Assembly (NCBI RefSeq): GCF_018402495.1
Contig: NZ_JAGYIU010000004.1
Location: 434,001 to 498,000 of the forward strand
Reading direction: 5' to 3'
DNA from: Pseudoalteromonas sp.
GTDB taxonomy: Bacteria > Pseudomonadota > Gammaproteobacteria > Enterobacterales > Alteromonadaceae
DNA: 64,000 nucleotides
Numbering within the stretch: the stretch's first letter is position 1; each line of letters opens with the position of its first letter. Shown piece by piece: positions 1 through 9,847 of the stretch. Below the pieces are notes generated by a model, which had not been told where the DNA came from, searched no databases, and was given only the letters and a program-made list of their open reading frames with translations. The position numbers and the translations under genes are program-made.

Positions 1-104
1 CTACTAAATACAGTAAGTATATTTGGCCACTGGTCATGATATCCTTGATTATCCAGCTCATTTACGTACTTGTAAATTAAGCTTGAAAGTTAAATACCAT
101 ATAC

Positions 105-143
105 AAAAAAGCCTTTGCGAGTCAGTCCAGCAAAGGCTTTTTT
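105..143. terminator. Intrinsic terminator downstream of the M23 peptidase gene
   Basis: An inverted repeat with 14-base arms (105-118 and 130-143) has an 11-base loop, an A-run on the left and a T-run on the right, so it can end transcription in both directions. It follows the stop codon of the minus-strand peptidase gene by about 20 bases. Bases 1-104 to its left show no gene that I can support. Confidence 0.85.
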
Positions 144-162
144 GTTTGATCAGCGAAGCGGT

Positions 163-1476
163 TTATTTAAGTGCTAGTTGTAATTCACGATTACGCTCAA
201 GTTGTGCGATAAAGTTATCAGCAATCGGCTTAAATTTAGCAAGCTCTGAACGTGGTAATGGCTCTGACTTAGGTAACTTTACGGTTTTAGGATTACGATG
301 CACGCCATTAACTAAAAATTCGTAATGTAAATGTGCACCGGTCACGCGACCCGTTGCACCAACGGTACCAATTTTTTCACCTTGTTTGACTTTTTGTCCT
401 GTTTTAACTAGACGTTTATTAAGGTGTAAGTACTTAGTCACGTATTGAGTGCCATGACTAATAAAAACATAATTACCGTTATATTTGCTATAGCCAGACT
501 TAATAACTTTACCATTACCTGAAGATACAACAGGTGTGCCAGTGCGGGCTGCGTAATCAATACCTCGGTGTGCTTTCACTTGCCCTGTAACTGGGTGTAG
601 GCGGCGAGGGTTAAAGCTTGAGCTAATATATTTAAAGTTAACAGGCGCACGCAAAAAGGCTTTTTTCATGCTGCGGCCTTCTGGGGTATAAAAATTACCG
701 TCAGTGTGACGAATAGCAGTGTAGCGCTCACCTTGGTTTATAAATTCAGCCGCAATAATTTTACCGGTACCAATAAATTCACCGTCAACAAAGTGAGATT
801 CGTAAATTAAGCCAAACTCATCACCTTTACGAATATCATTCGCAAAATCCACATCCCAGCCAAATATATCAGCAAAATTCATAATTTGGCGCTCACTTAA
901 GCCCGCTGCAATTGCTGAGGTCCAAAAGCTGTTTGAGATTTCACCACCGGCCGTTTTGCTCAGTGTTTCTATTTCTTTGCTGTCAATTGAGGTGTCGTAT
1001 TGACCTTCCTCATTAAGGGTAACGTAAAGCGTATCTGTTTTAGAAATAACATAGCGTAATTGAGCCAGTGAGCCGTCTTCTGCGGTGGCAAAGCTTAACG
1101 TTTCACCAGGGTGAATTTTAGTCAACTTACGGGTTTCAGCGTTGGTGTTTACGAGTTTATAAAGCGTTTGCGCAGAAAAGCCCGCGCGTTTAAAAATAAT
1201 AGCTAAGTTGTCACCATTTTTAACAAGGTGATCGACAAATTCGTATTCTGGAAGTTTTTGCGCTGCCTGCTCTGAGTTTAAGTCTGTGAGTTTTTCGTCT
1301 TCACCTACTTTGATTTGTAATTCGTAGCGCTTACCAATTTCTAGTGTGTTTTCACTATTGTCTTTGGATGCAGTAGCTTTTTCAGAAGGGAGGAAGGCTA
1401 AGGCAACAATAGCAGAAACCAAACCTAGAATAAGCATTTTGTGTTTTTTTGGGAGCGTGCTAACCACGTGAACCAT
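163..1476 (-). CDS. M23-family peptidoglycan DD-metalloendopeptidase (MepM/YebA-like)
   Basis: Probable periplasmic zinc peptidase that cuts peptidoglycan cross-links during wall growth. The 437-residue protein has an uncleaved signal/anchor helix at about residues 13-30, an OapA/LysM-like segment at about 78-125, and a C-terminal lysostaphin-type domain. The zinc and catalytic residues are visible: His303 and Asp307 in the HRGID motif and His382/His384 in the HLH motif. Length and architecture match MepM-type endopeptidases. The ATG start follows an AAGG sequence at a normal distance. It is divergent from tyrS across a 490-bp gap. The fold assignment is secure; the exact cross-link specificity is inferred from the family. 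Confidence 0.9.
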   Translation of the reverse strand: MVHVVSTLPKKHKMLILGLVSAIVALAFLPSEKATASKDNSENTLEIGKRYELQIKVGEDEKLTDLNSEQAAQKLPEYEFVDHLVKNGDNLAIIFKRAGFSAQTLYKLVNTNAETRKLTKIHPGETLSFATAEDGSLAQLRYVISKTDTLYVTLNEEGQYDTSIDSKEIETLSKTAGGEISNSFWTSAIAAGLSERQIMNFADIFGWDVDFANDIRKGDEFGLIYESHFVDGEFIGTGKIIAAEFINQGERYTAIRHTDGNFYTPEGRSMKKAFLRAPVNFKYISSSFNPRRLHPVTGQVKAHRGIDYAARTGTPVVSSGNGKVIKSGYSKYNGNYVFISHGTQYVTKYLHLNKRLVKTGQKVKQGEKIGTVGATGRVTGAHLHYEFLVNGVHRNPKTVKLPKSEPLPRSELAKFKPIADNFIAQLERNRELQLALK

Positions 1477-1968
1477 AACGTGCCTTTTTCTGCTGTCAAG
1501 ATAATAAATAGATTATATTGCAGGATATAACGAATATTCTGTGAATACTAGTATTTTGTTGATTTAAACTCGAGTTAAATTAAGCTAAAATCTCAGGGTA
1601 TTCAGGCTGTTTGTGTTTAAAGTTGAACTACTACACTATTTTATATTCTTGGATACTTTGCTTTTTCACCATAAGGTTAAATTAGCTTATAAAACGATTT
1701 AATTCCAAAAAGTGGTTAATTTACAAACCTTTTTGAGTTTGTGGTAAACACTTTTAGCGCATTATTAATCACACGTTTATATCCTTTTTTAGGACGTACG
1801 CCCTACATTTTAGTTGGTGCTGCGATTAGTTAAAAAAGTTGTTCTAATTAGGTGGAAATTTGTTATGTTAGCTAAATAGTTTTATTTGCTTTGTGATAAC
1901 GCGCTAGCAATAAATCGTAAGCATATTTCACCCCCCTTCGTTGTCAGAATTTTTTGGAGTAACACACA
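1477..1968. other. Divergent intergenic region between the M23 peptidase gene and tyrS
   Basis: A 492-bp AT-rich gap that must hold the promoters of both flanking genes. I see no ORF with a plausible protein, no RNA gene and no clear operator. The ribosome binding site of tyrS (TTGGAG, 1954-1959) lies at its right end. No convincing -35/-10 pair could be chosen by eye. Confidence 0.5.
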
Positions 1969-3168
1969 GTGGATTTACAAACCGCTCTAGCAGAGATAAA
2001 ACGCGGTGCAGAAGAAATATTAATTGAAGATGAGTTGGTTGAAAAATTAAAGTCGGGGAAAAAGCTAAAAATTAAAGCTGGTTTTGATCCTACGGCTCCA
2101 GATTTACACCTAGGTCATACTGTACTAATTAATAAAATGAAAACCTTTCAAGATTTAGGTCATGAGGTTATTTTCTTAGTTGGTGATTTTACTGGTATGA
2201 TTGGCGATCCAACTGGCAAAAATGTAACCCGTAAACCACTTACACGTGATGACGTGCTTGCCAACGCTGAAACTTACAAAGAGCAAGTGTTTAAAATTTT
2301 AGATCCGGCTAAAACAACCGTCGCTTTTAACTCTACTTGGATGGAAAAGCTTGGCGCTGCGGGAATGATTAAATTAGCCGCTCGTCAAACTGTGGCACGT
2401 ATGCTTGAGCGTGATGATTTTAAAAAGCGCTATGCTGGCGGTCAATCTATTGCAATTCATGAGTTTTTGTACCCACTGGTGCAGGGCTGGGATTCAGTCG
2501 CATTAGAATCAGATGTTGAACTAGGCGGAACTGATCAACGTTTTAACCTACTAATGGGTCGTGAGCTGCAAAAAGATGAAGGTCAAAAACCACAAACCGT
2601 ATTAATGATGCCTTTACTTGAGGGGACTGATGGCGTTCAGAAAATGTCGAAATCACTCGGTAATTATATTGGTATTACAGATACACCTTCTGACATGTTC
2701 GGTAAAATTATGTCAATTAGTGACGTACTCATGTGGCGTTACTACGATTTGCTAAGTAGTCTTTCTATTGAGCAAATTGCAGCGCAAAAGCAGCGTGTAG
2801 AGCAAGGTACAAACCCGCGGGATATTAAAATTGAATTAGCTAAAGAGCTCATTGCACGTTTCCACAGTGAAGCTGACGCGCAAGCTGCGCATGATGACTT
2901 TATTCAGCGCTTTCAGAAAAAAGCACTGCCAGATGAAATTCCTGAGCTGACAGTTAATATTGATGAAGAGTCAATTTTAATCGCTAACTTACTTAAAGAG
3001 GCGGGCCTAGTGGCGAGTACCTCAGAAGCAATGCGTATGATCAAACAAGGTGCTGTAAAGCTAAACGGCGAAGACAAAATTACAGATACGAAATTGGAAG
3101 TAGCAAAAGGCACAACGGCTATTTACCAGGTAGGTAAACGTAAATTTGCAAACATTACTATTGCCTAA
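1969..3168 (+). CDS. tyrS: Tyrosyl-tRNA synthetase, KMSKS type (TyrZ-like)
   Basis: Charges tRNA-Tyr with tyrosine in the cytoplasm. The 399-residue class I synthetase has HLGH at residues 47-50, KMSKS at 225-229 and a C-terminal S4-like RNA-binding domain from about residue 335. The start is GTG at 1969, with TTGGAG nine bases upstream. This is the TyrRS branch with the KMSKS signature; a second, E. coli-like TyrRS with KFGKT lies at 57213-58478. The gene is monocistronic, with a strong terminator right after the stop. Which copy is the housekeeping enzyme is not decided by the sequence, but this one is in a core-gene setting. Confidence 0.95.
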   Translation: MDLQTALAEIKRGAEEILIEDELVEKLKSGKKLKIKAGFDPTAPDLHLGHTVLINKMKTFQDLGHEVIFLVGDFTGMIGDPTGKNVTRKPLTRDDVLANAETYKEQVFKILDPAKTTVAFNSTWMEKLGAAGMIKLAARQTVARMLERDDFKKRYAGGQSIAIHEFLYPLVQGWDSVALESDVELGGTDQRFNLLMGRELQKDEGQKPQTVLMMPLLEGTDGVQKMSKSLGNYIGITDTPSDMFGKIMSISDVLMWRYYDLLSSLSIEQIAAQKQRVEQGTNPRDIKIELAKELIARFHSEADAQAAHDDFIQRFQKKALPDEIPELTVNIDEESILIANLLKEAGLVASTSEAMRMIKQGAVKLNGEDKITDTKLEVAKGTTAIYQVGKRKFANITIA

Positions 3169-3182
3169 TATTTTAGTTTACG

Positions 3183-3208
3183 AAAAAACCAGCTATGGCT
3201 GGTTTTTT
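3183..3208 (+). terminator. Intrinsic terminator after tyrS
   Basis: CCAGC/GCTGG stem (3189-3193 with 3198-3202), extended by an A-run and a T-run. It lies 15 bases after the tyrS stop and 10 bases before the end of the convergent cobD-like gene, so it can serve both. Confidence 0.85.
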
Positions 3209-3217
3209 TATGCGCGC

Positions 3218-4171
3218 TTAAAAAGCGAGAACAGCCTTAATAATTTCAAGAATAACAATAACCAGTAACCAAAAAAAGCGGGTTTGATCAAGTATATAGA
3301 GCAGTTTTGGTACGTCATCGGCGTTAGGAAGTCGCTCTACACCCACCCGCATTTTATTAAAGCGTTGTGAATTGTATATTGCCGGTCCACCGAGTTGAAT
3401 CCCCAAAGAGGCGGAGCATGTACTGAGTAACCAGCCTGTATTGGTTTGATAAAAATGTCGGCCATAATGCTTAATATAATGCATGCTTTTTTTACTGGCT
3501 TTTAGTGACGCAATTGTCAGCGCGAATAAACGTATGGGAATATACTCAATAATAAAAATAATCAGTTTAAGCGGCATTAAAAAAGAGCTATTGGGGGCAA
3601 TATTACTTCGCCATGCTTGTTGAATTAAGGTGATCAAACGATAGGCCAGAGCAGCAATGGGGCCCAAGAGTAAAAATATGAAAATAACCACAAAGTAATG
3701 ACGTGCCGTTCTAAGTATAACACTTTCCATAACGGCTTTAATGATCCCAAGGCTTGAAAGCGCTTTGACCTCACGTGCTACCAAAGGCTTTAATAATTCG
3801 CGGGCTGTGGATTTTTGATTTTTTTTGACCAGCCTAGCTATGCGTATCGCTTTTTTATTTAGGCTAGTGTTTTCTAAGCACACATATAAAATAAGTCCTG
3901 ATAACAGTTCAGGATAAAAAGCAAATTCGAGTAGTAATACGATAATAATTATAATAACACTGAGTATAAGCGTACTTGCTAGTGAGGCTGCTAGATAATG
4001 ATACTGCTTGGTGTCTGTTTTATTATAAATGCGCTGGCCTATAGCGCTAAAAATAGCGCAGAGTATGTGGTTAGGATGATACCAGCTTACTAAAGGTAGA
4101 AAGCGCTCTACTAGGAGCGCACAAATAAATACAATAAAGTCCAAATGATTTTGAACAATATTATTGAGCAT
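3218..4171 (-). CDS. cobD: CobD/CbiB-family protein (adenosylcobinamide-phosphate synthase)
   Basis: CbiB/CobD proteins are inner-membrane enzymes that attach the aminopropanol arm to cobyric acid in cobalamin synthesis. The 317-residue protein has several hydrophobic helices (about 5-25, 60-85, 160-185, 195-220, 295-315). It keeps family features: a YHP segment near residue 31, a TNTGW segment near 240 and a conserved LGGPAIY segment near 255. Its ATG directly follows the mtnN stop (TAAATG), so the two are co-transcribed and probably translationally coupled. No other cobalamin gene is in the window; a role in cobinamide salvage is inferred. The divergent N-terminus leaves some doubt about activity. 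Confidence 0.75.
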   Translation of the reverse strand: MLNNIVQNHLDFIVFICALLVERFLPLVSWYHPNHILCAIFSAIGQRIYNKTDTKQYHYLAASLASTLILSVIIIIIVLLLEFAFYPELLSGLILYVCLENTSLNKKAIRIARLVKKNQKSTARELLKPLVAREVKALSSLGIIKAVMESVILRTARHYFVVIFIFLLLGPIAALAYRLITLIQQAWRSNIAPNSSFLMPLKLIIFIIEYIPIRLFALTIASLKASKKSMHYIKHYGRHFYQTNTGWLLSTCSASLGIQLGGPAIYNSQRFNKMRVGVERLPNADDVPKLLYILDQTRFFWLLVIVILEIIKAVLAF

Positions 4172-4879
4172 TTACAGCGTAACCGCCGTTAACTTCTCAA
4201 GTAAAGCTACGACCATTTTTGATGAATTAACAGAAGCTGTTTCTAAGTATTCTTCAAATGATTGCGGAGATTCTTTGCCAGCTATGTCAGACATTGAGCG
4301 AATAACAACAAAGGGTGTATTTAATGCAAAACAGGTTTGCGCAATTGACGCGCCTTCCATTTCTACCGCTAGCATTGTCGGGAAGTCACTACGGGCTTTT
4401 TCAATACGAACAGGGTCACACATAAACGAGTCACCGGTGCAAATTAAACCAATGAGTGTTTTTACTTCGCTAATTTGTGCAATTGTTTGCTCGGCTGCTT
4501 CTACAAGTTTAGGGTGAGCAGTAAAGCCTGCTGGCATTTGTGGTACTTGACCAATTTCGTAACCAAACGCCGTAACATCAACATCGTGATGACGTACTTC
4601 AGATGAAATCACAACATCGCCAACGTTAAGTGATGGGTCGAATCCACCGGCAGAGCCTGTGTTAATAACACAATCTGGATTGAAGTTATCAATAAGTAAG
4701 GTGGTTGCAATTGTTGATGCGACTTTACCAATACCTGATTGCACTAAAGTCACTGTATTGCCTGCAAGCTCGCCTGTGTAAAAAGTAAAACCTGCTTTGG
4801 TTAAAACGTGTGAATTTTGCATCGCCTCGCGCAAAATTTTAACTTCTGGCTCCATTGCGCCAATAATACCAACATTCAT
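4172..4879 (-). CDS. mtnN: 5'-methylthioadenosine/S-adenosylhomocysteine nucleosidase
   Basis: Hydrolyses MTA and SAH to free adenine plus methylthioribose or S-ribosylhomocysteine, feeding the activated methyl cycle and, where LuxS exists, AI-2 synthesis. The reading frame is open 14 codons further upstream, but the start at 4879 is preferred because AGGAAT precedes it and the protein then begins at the conserved [11 protein letters not shown] segment, giving 235 residues, the usual length. The nucleosidase signatures are visible: the purine-site segment VEMEGASIA and the catalytic Asp in RSMSDIAG. It is first in an operon with the cobD-like gene, an arrangement I recall from other gammaproteobacteria such as Vibrio. 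Confidence 0.95.
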   Translation of the reverse strand: MNVGIIGAMEPEVKILREAMQNSHVLTKAGFTFYTGELAGNTVTLVQSGIGKVASTIATTLLIDNFNPDCVINTGSAGGFDPSLNVGDVVISSEVRHHDVDVTAFGYEIGQVPQMPAGFTAHPKLVEAAEQTIAQISEVKTLIGLICTGDSFMCDPVRIEKARSDFPTMLAVEMEGASIAQTCFALNTPFVVIRSMSDIAGKESPQSFEEYLETASVNSSKMVVALLEKLTAVTL

Positions 4880-4948
4880 AGTGTTAAATTCCTGAGTTTG
4901 AATACGGTGATTATACTGCAAAAAATAACATGGGGTAAAACAAACAAA

Positions 4949-4972
4949 AATGCGAGCTTAAAAAGCTCGCAT
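4949..4972 (-). terminator. Intrinsic terminator of the DUF2726 gene
   Basis: Ten-base arms (AATGCGAGCT and its complement) with a short A-rich loop, followed on the minus strand by a T-rich run. It lies about 18 bases past the stop of the minus-strand gene at 4990-5586 and separates it from mtnN. Confidence 0.8.
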
Positions 4973-4989
4973 TATATAAAAATTACTTA

Positions 4990-5586
4990 TCATACTTCAG
5001 CAAGAGCAGTTGATTGTGCCTTTGCTTGAGAGGGCGACAGTACTGCAGGTTTGTGAACTCTAGCACGAGCGGGTCGTGAAGGTTTTGATGCCACAGGCTT
5101 ACCTAATTTAAACATAATTGCATCGCGGACTTCGCTTGGGCGATAACCCGATTTTACTTTCATACGAATATGTGGAATGCCAGCGGCTTCTAATGCGCCA
5201 TTAACAAACCAGTCGCGCTGTGCTTTATGACCATCTTTGTTGGCATTATTAACTAAGTCAACGGCAGCTACTATAGTCATTTTTTCTTTGTCTACTAAAA
5301 CAAAGTCGAGCTGTTTATTTTTTGCTTTAGCTAATGCTGCACGTTTTGATTTAGCCGACAGGCCCTGTTTACAGTCAATCACATCAATTAACTTAACGCG
5401 GCTAACAATTTTATATTGATCGCCAACAGCGCGCTCTAATAAATTTAGAAACGCCCCTTCTACTTGGGTAAATACACTTTGCTTACGAGTAAAAGGATAA
5501 GGGTTTCCGCCGTCATCATTAAATTTTGACGCAACCACAGATGCCCCAACAACTAGCACTAATATTAATAATAAAGCGAATTCCAT
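4990..5586 (-). CDS. DUF2726 domain protein with N-terminal membrane anchor
   Basis: Function unknown. The 198-residue protein begins with one hydrophobic helix (about residues 2-20). It continues with a DUF2726-type domain, which is related to restriction-endonuclease-like/topoisomerase zinc-finger-associated folds: a segment around KLIDVIDC, then LDFVLVDKEK and AAVDLVNN, which resemble the acidic strands of that fold. The C-terminus is basic and Pro/Ala-rich. I chose the ATG at 5586 because GGAG lies 7 bases upstream; an in-frame ATG seven codons earlier lacks this. It is a single gene with its own terminator, between mtnN and folE2. No partner suggests a role. Confidence 0.7.
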   Translation of the reverse strand: MEFALLLILVLVVGASVVASKFNDDGGNPYPFTRKQSVFTQVEGAFLNLLERAVGDQYKIVSRVKLIDVIDCKQGLSAKSKRAALAKAKNKQLDFVLVDKEKMTIVAAVDLVNNANKDGHKAQRDWFVNGALEAAGIPHIRMKVKSGYRPSEVRDAIMFKLGKPVASKPSRPARARVHKPAVLSPSQAKAQSTALAEV

Positions 5587-5687
5587 ACGGTAACTCCATA
5601 ACAACAAATTGACACTGCTTTTCTAAAGCAAGTTATGTGCCCAAATAGTTGTTATGGTTATTTTATTAACGAATGGGATGAGCGCTA

Positions 5688-6608
5688 TTATGCTTTATAA
5701 CCGCCTTCAATACCTTTTACGGCAATAGCGACGGCATCATGGGCATGTAAAGATTCATAATGGTTAATTTGCAGGAAATAATCGCTAAATTGCTTAGACT
5801 CTAACGTTGTTTTAATTTTTCGTGCTGCGTCTTCACAAAACATCAAATTTTGACCGTTTAAGCGAGCAAACTCTTGTTCATCTTCACGCTTGACCGCAGC
5901 TTGTACTGGTGTTTTAAGCTCATCTTCGAGTAAATTAATTAAGTTAACTACATCAAACTCTTGAATGTTTTGATCAAGCTTTACTTTAACATTAGCAATT
6001 GAGCGCTGTGAGTGCGGGGTGGCAACAATTCCTTGAGTTGTTCCAAGCCACTCTAAAACTTCTGATTGAGTGAGTGTTTCTTGAGAAAACTTTTCGCTGA
6101 ATGCGTTTTGAATTAATTGGCGAGCCAGTGCAGCAGAGCAGGGGCAGGTTGATGAATAAGTCACATCAACACTGAGCTCAAAGCTAATGACACCTTGATT
6201 GATAGTGCTGGTAAGTACAATAGGGTAGCTTTTCCAACCTGCTTTGCCACTAAGTAATGACTTACGGCGTAGCGGCAATTCAAATTTAAATTCAATGTGT
6301 GCTTTATCACTTAAGCCTTCATGACTGGTGATAAAGGTATCTAACGCTTGTGCTAAGGTTTGTGGGTTGACCTGTTGCTCAGTTGAGAGGTGATCCAGCG
6401 CTAAAAATAGTCGCGACATATGAATGCCTTTAGCATCTTCTTTGTGTAAATTAACAAAGGCGCGGGCTTTTGCATTAACGGTAACAGGAGCTAAATCAAG
6501 AGATTCAAAAATAAAAGGCAGCTCTATATCGCCCATACCTACCCAGTCTAATTTACCTGTTTGTAAAGCGGCAGCCGTGATAGCAATATCTGGCATAGTT
6601 GTTTGCAT
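5688..6608 (-). CDS. folE2: GTP cyclohydrolase IB
   Basis: Converts GTP to 7,8-dihydroneopterin triphosphate, the first step to folate and queuosine precursors. The 306-residue protein is of the FolE2 (COG1469) type rather than FolE. It shows the conserved THxHGL-less architecture with the [13 protein letters not shown] segment carrying the expected metal-ligand/catalytic Cys and a C-terminal [13 protein letters not shown] segment. FolE2 uses metals other than zinc in many species and often backs up FolE under zinc limitation. I see only a weak AT-rich palindromic patch upstream and no clear Zur box. An internal ATG four codons downstream is an alternative start. Confidence 0.92.
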   Translation of the reverse strand: MQTTMPDIAITAAALQTGKLDWVGMGDIELPFIFESLDLAPVTVNAKARAFVNLHKEDAKGIHMSRLFLALDHLSTEQQVNPQTLAQALDTFITSHEGLSDKAHIEFKFELPLRRKSLLSGKAGWKSYPIVLTSTINQGVISFELSVDVTYSSTCPCSAALARQLIQNAFSEKFSQETLTQSEVLEWLGTTQGIVATPHSQRSIANVKVKLDQNIQEFDVVNLINLLEDELKTPVQAAVKREDEQEFARLNGQNLMFCEDAARKIKTTLESKQFSDYFLQINHYESLHAHDAVAIAVKGIEGGYKA

Positions 6609-6804
6609 GATACGTTACTCGTTATTTGCAATATTAAAAACGCAATATATTACACTAAATTAAGGGTTGCTGAAATGCAGCAAATAATACCAGCATGAAA
6701 TTTTATTGTTTTTGTCGCACAACATGAAATTAGTGACTAGAAAATGCTAAAATTAGCCTTTAACCATACTTAACTAAGCATTTAGCTAAGAGAAACACTG
6801 ATAT

Positions 6805-9123
6805 ATGACTGACTCTTCTTTGAATCCGTGGGTTCGGGTTCTTTCCAGTTCAATAACTCGTTTTGGTGAGTTTAAAACTGCCGCTATTTGCTATGCACTA
6901 TTGCTGACGGTGTCGCTGGTTTTATCAAGTATGTTTTATTACGTTGCCATAGGTGAAGTGAACTTAGTTGATATACTTGCGGTGGTATTTTTTACCTCAG
7001 TTGTTTCTCCATTGGTAATTAGCGTTTTATTAAACTCTATTCGGCAACTTGATGCCTCTTATGCCTATTTAGACAGTGCCACAAAACAAGAAAAACTTTT
7101 AAATCAAACCCTCAAAGATAATATCAATCGCTTAAATATTGAAATTGACGAACGAAAAATGGCCTTTCATGCCAAGCACCGTGCAATAGAAGAGCTCAGG
7201 CGTGAAATTGCAGAGCGTAAAAAAACCCAGCAAGAGCTGGCGCAGCAAGGTATGTTACTGCGCTCAATTGTGGATTCCTCACCAGATTTATTTTATTACC
7301 GCGATAATAACGGGGTATTTGCTGGTTGTAATAAAATGTTTGAAGAGGTAATGGGTAAAACGAGTAAAGAGTTGATTGGTAAAACAGCAGAGGAAATATT
7401 TCCAAGTCACTTTTTATCTGAAGTACTCAGAACCGATGAAAAAGTTGAGCGTACTCATCAAGGATTAACCATAGATGTAGAGTATTCAGTAAACGGCGAA
7501 ATCAGGTGGTTTGAATTGCGTAAACTTCCTTTTATTAATGAACAAGGGGATTATATTGGTTTACTTGCATTTGGTCGCGATATTACTAGCCGTAAAGAAG
7601 CAGCACAGGCACTGGAAACAGCTTATAAAGATAAAGGGAAATTTATTGCCACACTAAGCCATGAGTTACGCACACCGCTAAATGGTATTGTGGGCTTAAC
7701 ACGTATGCTATTGGATACTGAATTAAATAAACAGCAACGCAGTTGGTGTAATACCGTGTTCTCAAGCGCCGAAACGTTGGGGAATATATTTAACGATATT
7801 ATTGATTTAGATAAAATAGATCGTGAGCAATTAGATATTGCCGCCAACGAAGTAAATGTTTCTGATTTTATTAATGATGTGGTTAACTTTGCAGGCTTAA
7901 TTGCGGAGCAAAAAGAGCTGTCGTTTGAAGTTAAGCGTTCAGGGATGCTCGATATACACGCTTTGCTTGATCCAACTCGTTTACGGCAAGTGGTATGGAA
8001 CTTAATTAATAATGCAGTTAAATTTACCCAGCAGGGAAGTGTTACTTTAGATTTTGCCAGAGAAAATCGAGAAAGTGGTCCATGGCTTATTATTAAAATA
8101 CTTGATACAGGTGAAGGTATTCCACAAGGGCAGCTCCCACGTATTTTTGATATGTATTATAAAGCCCCCGATCTCAAAGGCACCAATGCGATTGGTTCAG
8201 GTATTGGTTTGGCAGTGACCAAAGCGCTAGTGAGTGCAATGAAGGGCACAATAACAGTTAATAGTATCCCTGGAGAGGGGAGTTGCTTTACTGTACAAAT
8301 TCCACTGAGCTTATGCAATGCGCCTACTGAGCATAGTTATGTTGGCCGAGGCTTATATATTTTATTGGTAGAAGATGTGCCGCTTAACGCTGAAATTGCA
8401 ACTAATCTATTGGAGCAACGTGGACATGAAGTATTGTGGGCTGAAACAGGTGAAGATGCTTTATCATTTGTAGAAACCGAAGATGACTTAGATTTAGTGT
8501 TACTCGATATGCAGTTACCTGATATTAATGGTGATGAAGTAGCAAGACAAATTCGTTCACAAAGTCATTTTGATCAGCTGCCAATCGTGGCATTAACGGC
8601 TAATGTACGCAGTGCTGAAGAAGAGCTTGAGGGTATTTCTATTCAAGGTGCGCTCGCTAAACCAATAAACACCAGCAAGTTAGATAATATGCTCGCTGAA
8701 CTCTTTGGTATTAAGCAATCGCAAACCGAGCTACCTCAACCAGTGGTAAATCAAGCGTTATTAAATCAAACTAATACTGACTTGTTGGATGTTGAAACCA
8801 TTGAAGACTTTGTAAATTCGATGGGTGTTGAAGTATTTAAACGCAGTAGCCAGTTGTTTGCAAAGCTAAATCCGCAGTACCAACAAGAGCTATTAGCTTC
8901 GTTAAACGCTGCTGATAGAGAAGAGTACAAATCGGTTGCGCACAAATTAAAAGGTGCGGCAGGTTCGGTCGGTCTTAATGATGTTCAGTTGCATGCAAAG
9001 CAAATGGAGCATGGGGCGCTGGAGCAAAGTAACGAAGTGTTAGCTGTGTGGCTTGAGGAGTTAACGGATAAAATAAATGAAGGACAACAGGCCCTTCATT
9101 TATTTTTACAGCAATTAGAGTAA
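6805..9123 (+). CDS. arcB: Aerobic respiration control sensor histidine kinase ArcB
   Basis: Tripartite membrane sensor that phosphorylates ArcA when quinones are reduced. The 772 residues run: two membrane helices (about 24-46, 57-77), a coiled coil (about 78-150), a PAS domain (about 150-265), a kinase core with His286 in SHELRTP, an ATPase domain, a receiver with Asp568 in LLDMQLPD, and an HPt domain with His713 in AHKLKGAAG. E. coli ArcB is 778 residues with the same order. Cys175 aligns with the E. coli redox Cys180, but the position of Cys241 is Trp235 here. It lies tail to tail with arcA, 7 bp apart. Confidence 0.95.
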   Translation: MTDSSLNPWVRVLSSSITRFGEFKTAAICYALLLTVSLVLSSMFYYVAIGEVNLVDILAVVFFTSVVSPLVISVLLNSIRQLDASYAYLDSATKQEKLLNQTLKDNINRLNIEIDERKMAFHAKHRAIEELRREIAERKKTQQELAQQGMLLRSIVDSSPDLFYYRDNNGVFAGCNKMFEEVMGKTSKELIGKTAEEIFPSHFLSEVLRTDEKVERTHQGLTIDVEYSVNGEIRWFELRKLPFINEQGDYIGLLAFGRDITSRKEAAQALETAYKDKGKFIATLSHELRTPLNGIVGLTRMLLDTELNKQQRSWCNTVFSSAETLGNIFNDIIDLDKIDREQLDIAANEVNVSDFINDVVNFAGLIAEQKELSFEVKRSGMLDIHALLDPTRLRQVVWNLINNAVKFTQQGSVTLDFARENRESGPWLIIKILDTGEGIPQGQLPRIFDMYYKAPDLKGTNAIGSGIGLAVTKALVSAMKGTITVNSIPGEGSCFTVQIPLSLCNAPTEHSYVGRGLYILLVEDVPLNAEIATNLLEQRGHEVLWAETGEDALSFVETEDDLDLVLLDMQLPDINGDEVARQIRSQSHFDQLPIVALTANVRSAEEELEGISIQGALAKPINTSKLDNMLAELFGIKQSQTELPQPVVNQALLNQTNTDLLDVETIEDFVNSMGVEVFKRSSQLFAKLNPQYQQELLASLNAADREEYKSVAHKLKGAAGSVGLNDVQLHAKQMEHGALEQSNEVLAVWLEELTDKINEGQQALHLFLQQLE

Positions 9124-9130
9124 TACCTAA

Positions 9131-9847
9131 TTAGCTGTCGATTTTACCAATGAAACGGTAACCTTCACCATGGATGGTGCTGATTAACTCAGACGTTGAG
9201 TTGTCGCTTTCAAAGTGTTTGCGGATACGACGAATTGTTACGTCAACCGTACGGTCGTTAGCGCGAAGCTCTCGGCCAGTCATGTGCTTAATTAGTTGCT
9301 CACGGCTAAATATACGACCCGGAGAGTCAAGCATTAAACGCAGTGCTCTATACTCGCCTTTAGGTAGACGTTTTGCGTCTCCGTTTGGAGAAGTAAGGCA
9401 GCGACTGTTTTCGTCAAGTTCCCAACCGTTAAAGGTGATCACGCCATTTGTTTCAATAGCAGACTCTTCACCACCTAATGCAGTACGCGTAATTAAGTTA
9501 CGAGCACGAATAGTTAATTCACGCGGGTTGAAAGGCTTAGTAATATAGTCATCAGCACCAATTTCAAGACCTAAAATACGGTCTACATCGTTGTCACGGC
9601 CTGTTAAGAAAATAAGACCAACTTTGCGTTTTTGGCGTAATTCGCGAGCTAAAATAAGCCCGTTTTTACCTGGCAGGTTGATGTCCATAACTACAAGATT
9701 GACGTCATCGTTATTTGTAAGCTTATCATGCATATCATCGCCATCAATGGCTTCAATAACTTTGTAACCTTCGGCTTCAAATAAACTAACGAGGTTTAGT
9801 CTAGTTACGTCTTCATCCTCTACGATCAGAATGACTGGCGTTTGCAT
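9131..9847 (-). CDS. arcA: Two-component response regulator ArcA
   Basis: Global regulator of respiratory and TCA-cycle genes, activated by ArcB. The 238-residue OmpR/PhoB-type protein begins MQTP like E. coli ArcA. It has a receiver with Asp55 in [12 protein letters not shown], the acidic pocket near residues 10-12, Lys in TKPFNPREL, and a winged-helix DNA-binding domain ending with the signature [12 protein letters not shown]. It converges on arcB with only seven bases between the stop codons and no terminator hairpin in the gap. In E. coli the two genes are unlinked, so the adjacency is a lineage feature. The identification is firm. Confidence 0.97.
   Translation of the reverse strand: MQTPVILIVEDEDVTRLNLVSLFEAEGYKVIEAIDGDDMHDKLTNNDDVNLVVMDINLPGKNGLILARELRQKRKVGLIFLTGRDNDVDRILGLEIGADDYITKPFNPRELTIRARNLITRTALGGEESAIETNGVITFNGWELDENSRCLTSPNGDAKRLPKGEYRALRLMLDSPGRIFSREQLIKHMTGRELRANDRTVDVTIRRIRKHFESDNSTSELISTIHGEGYRFIGKIDS

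Noticed and set aside
1477..1968. T-box or tyrosine-responsive leader upstream of tyrS
   Set aside because: No T-box core and no stem series; T-boxes are not known in gammaproteobacterial tyrS.
6608..6680. Zur box upstream of folE2
   Set aside because: Only an AATATATT-centred patch is present; it does not match the extended Zur palindrome.
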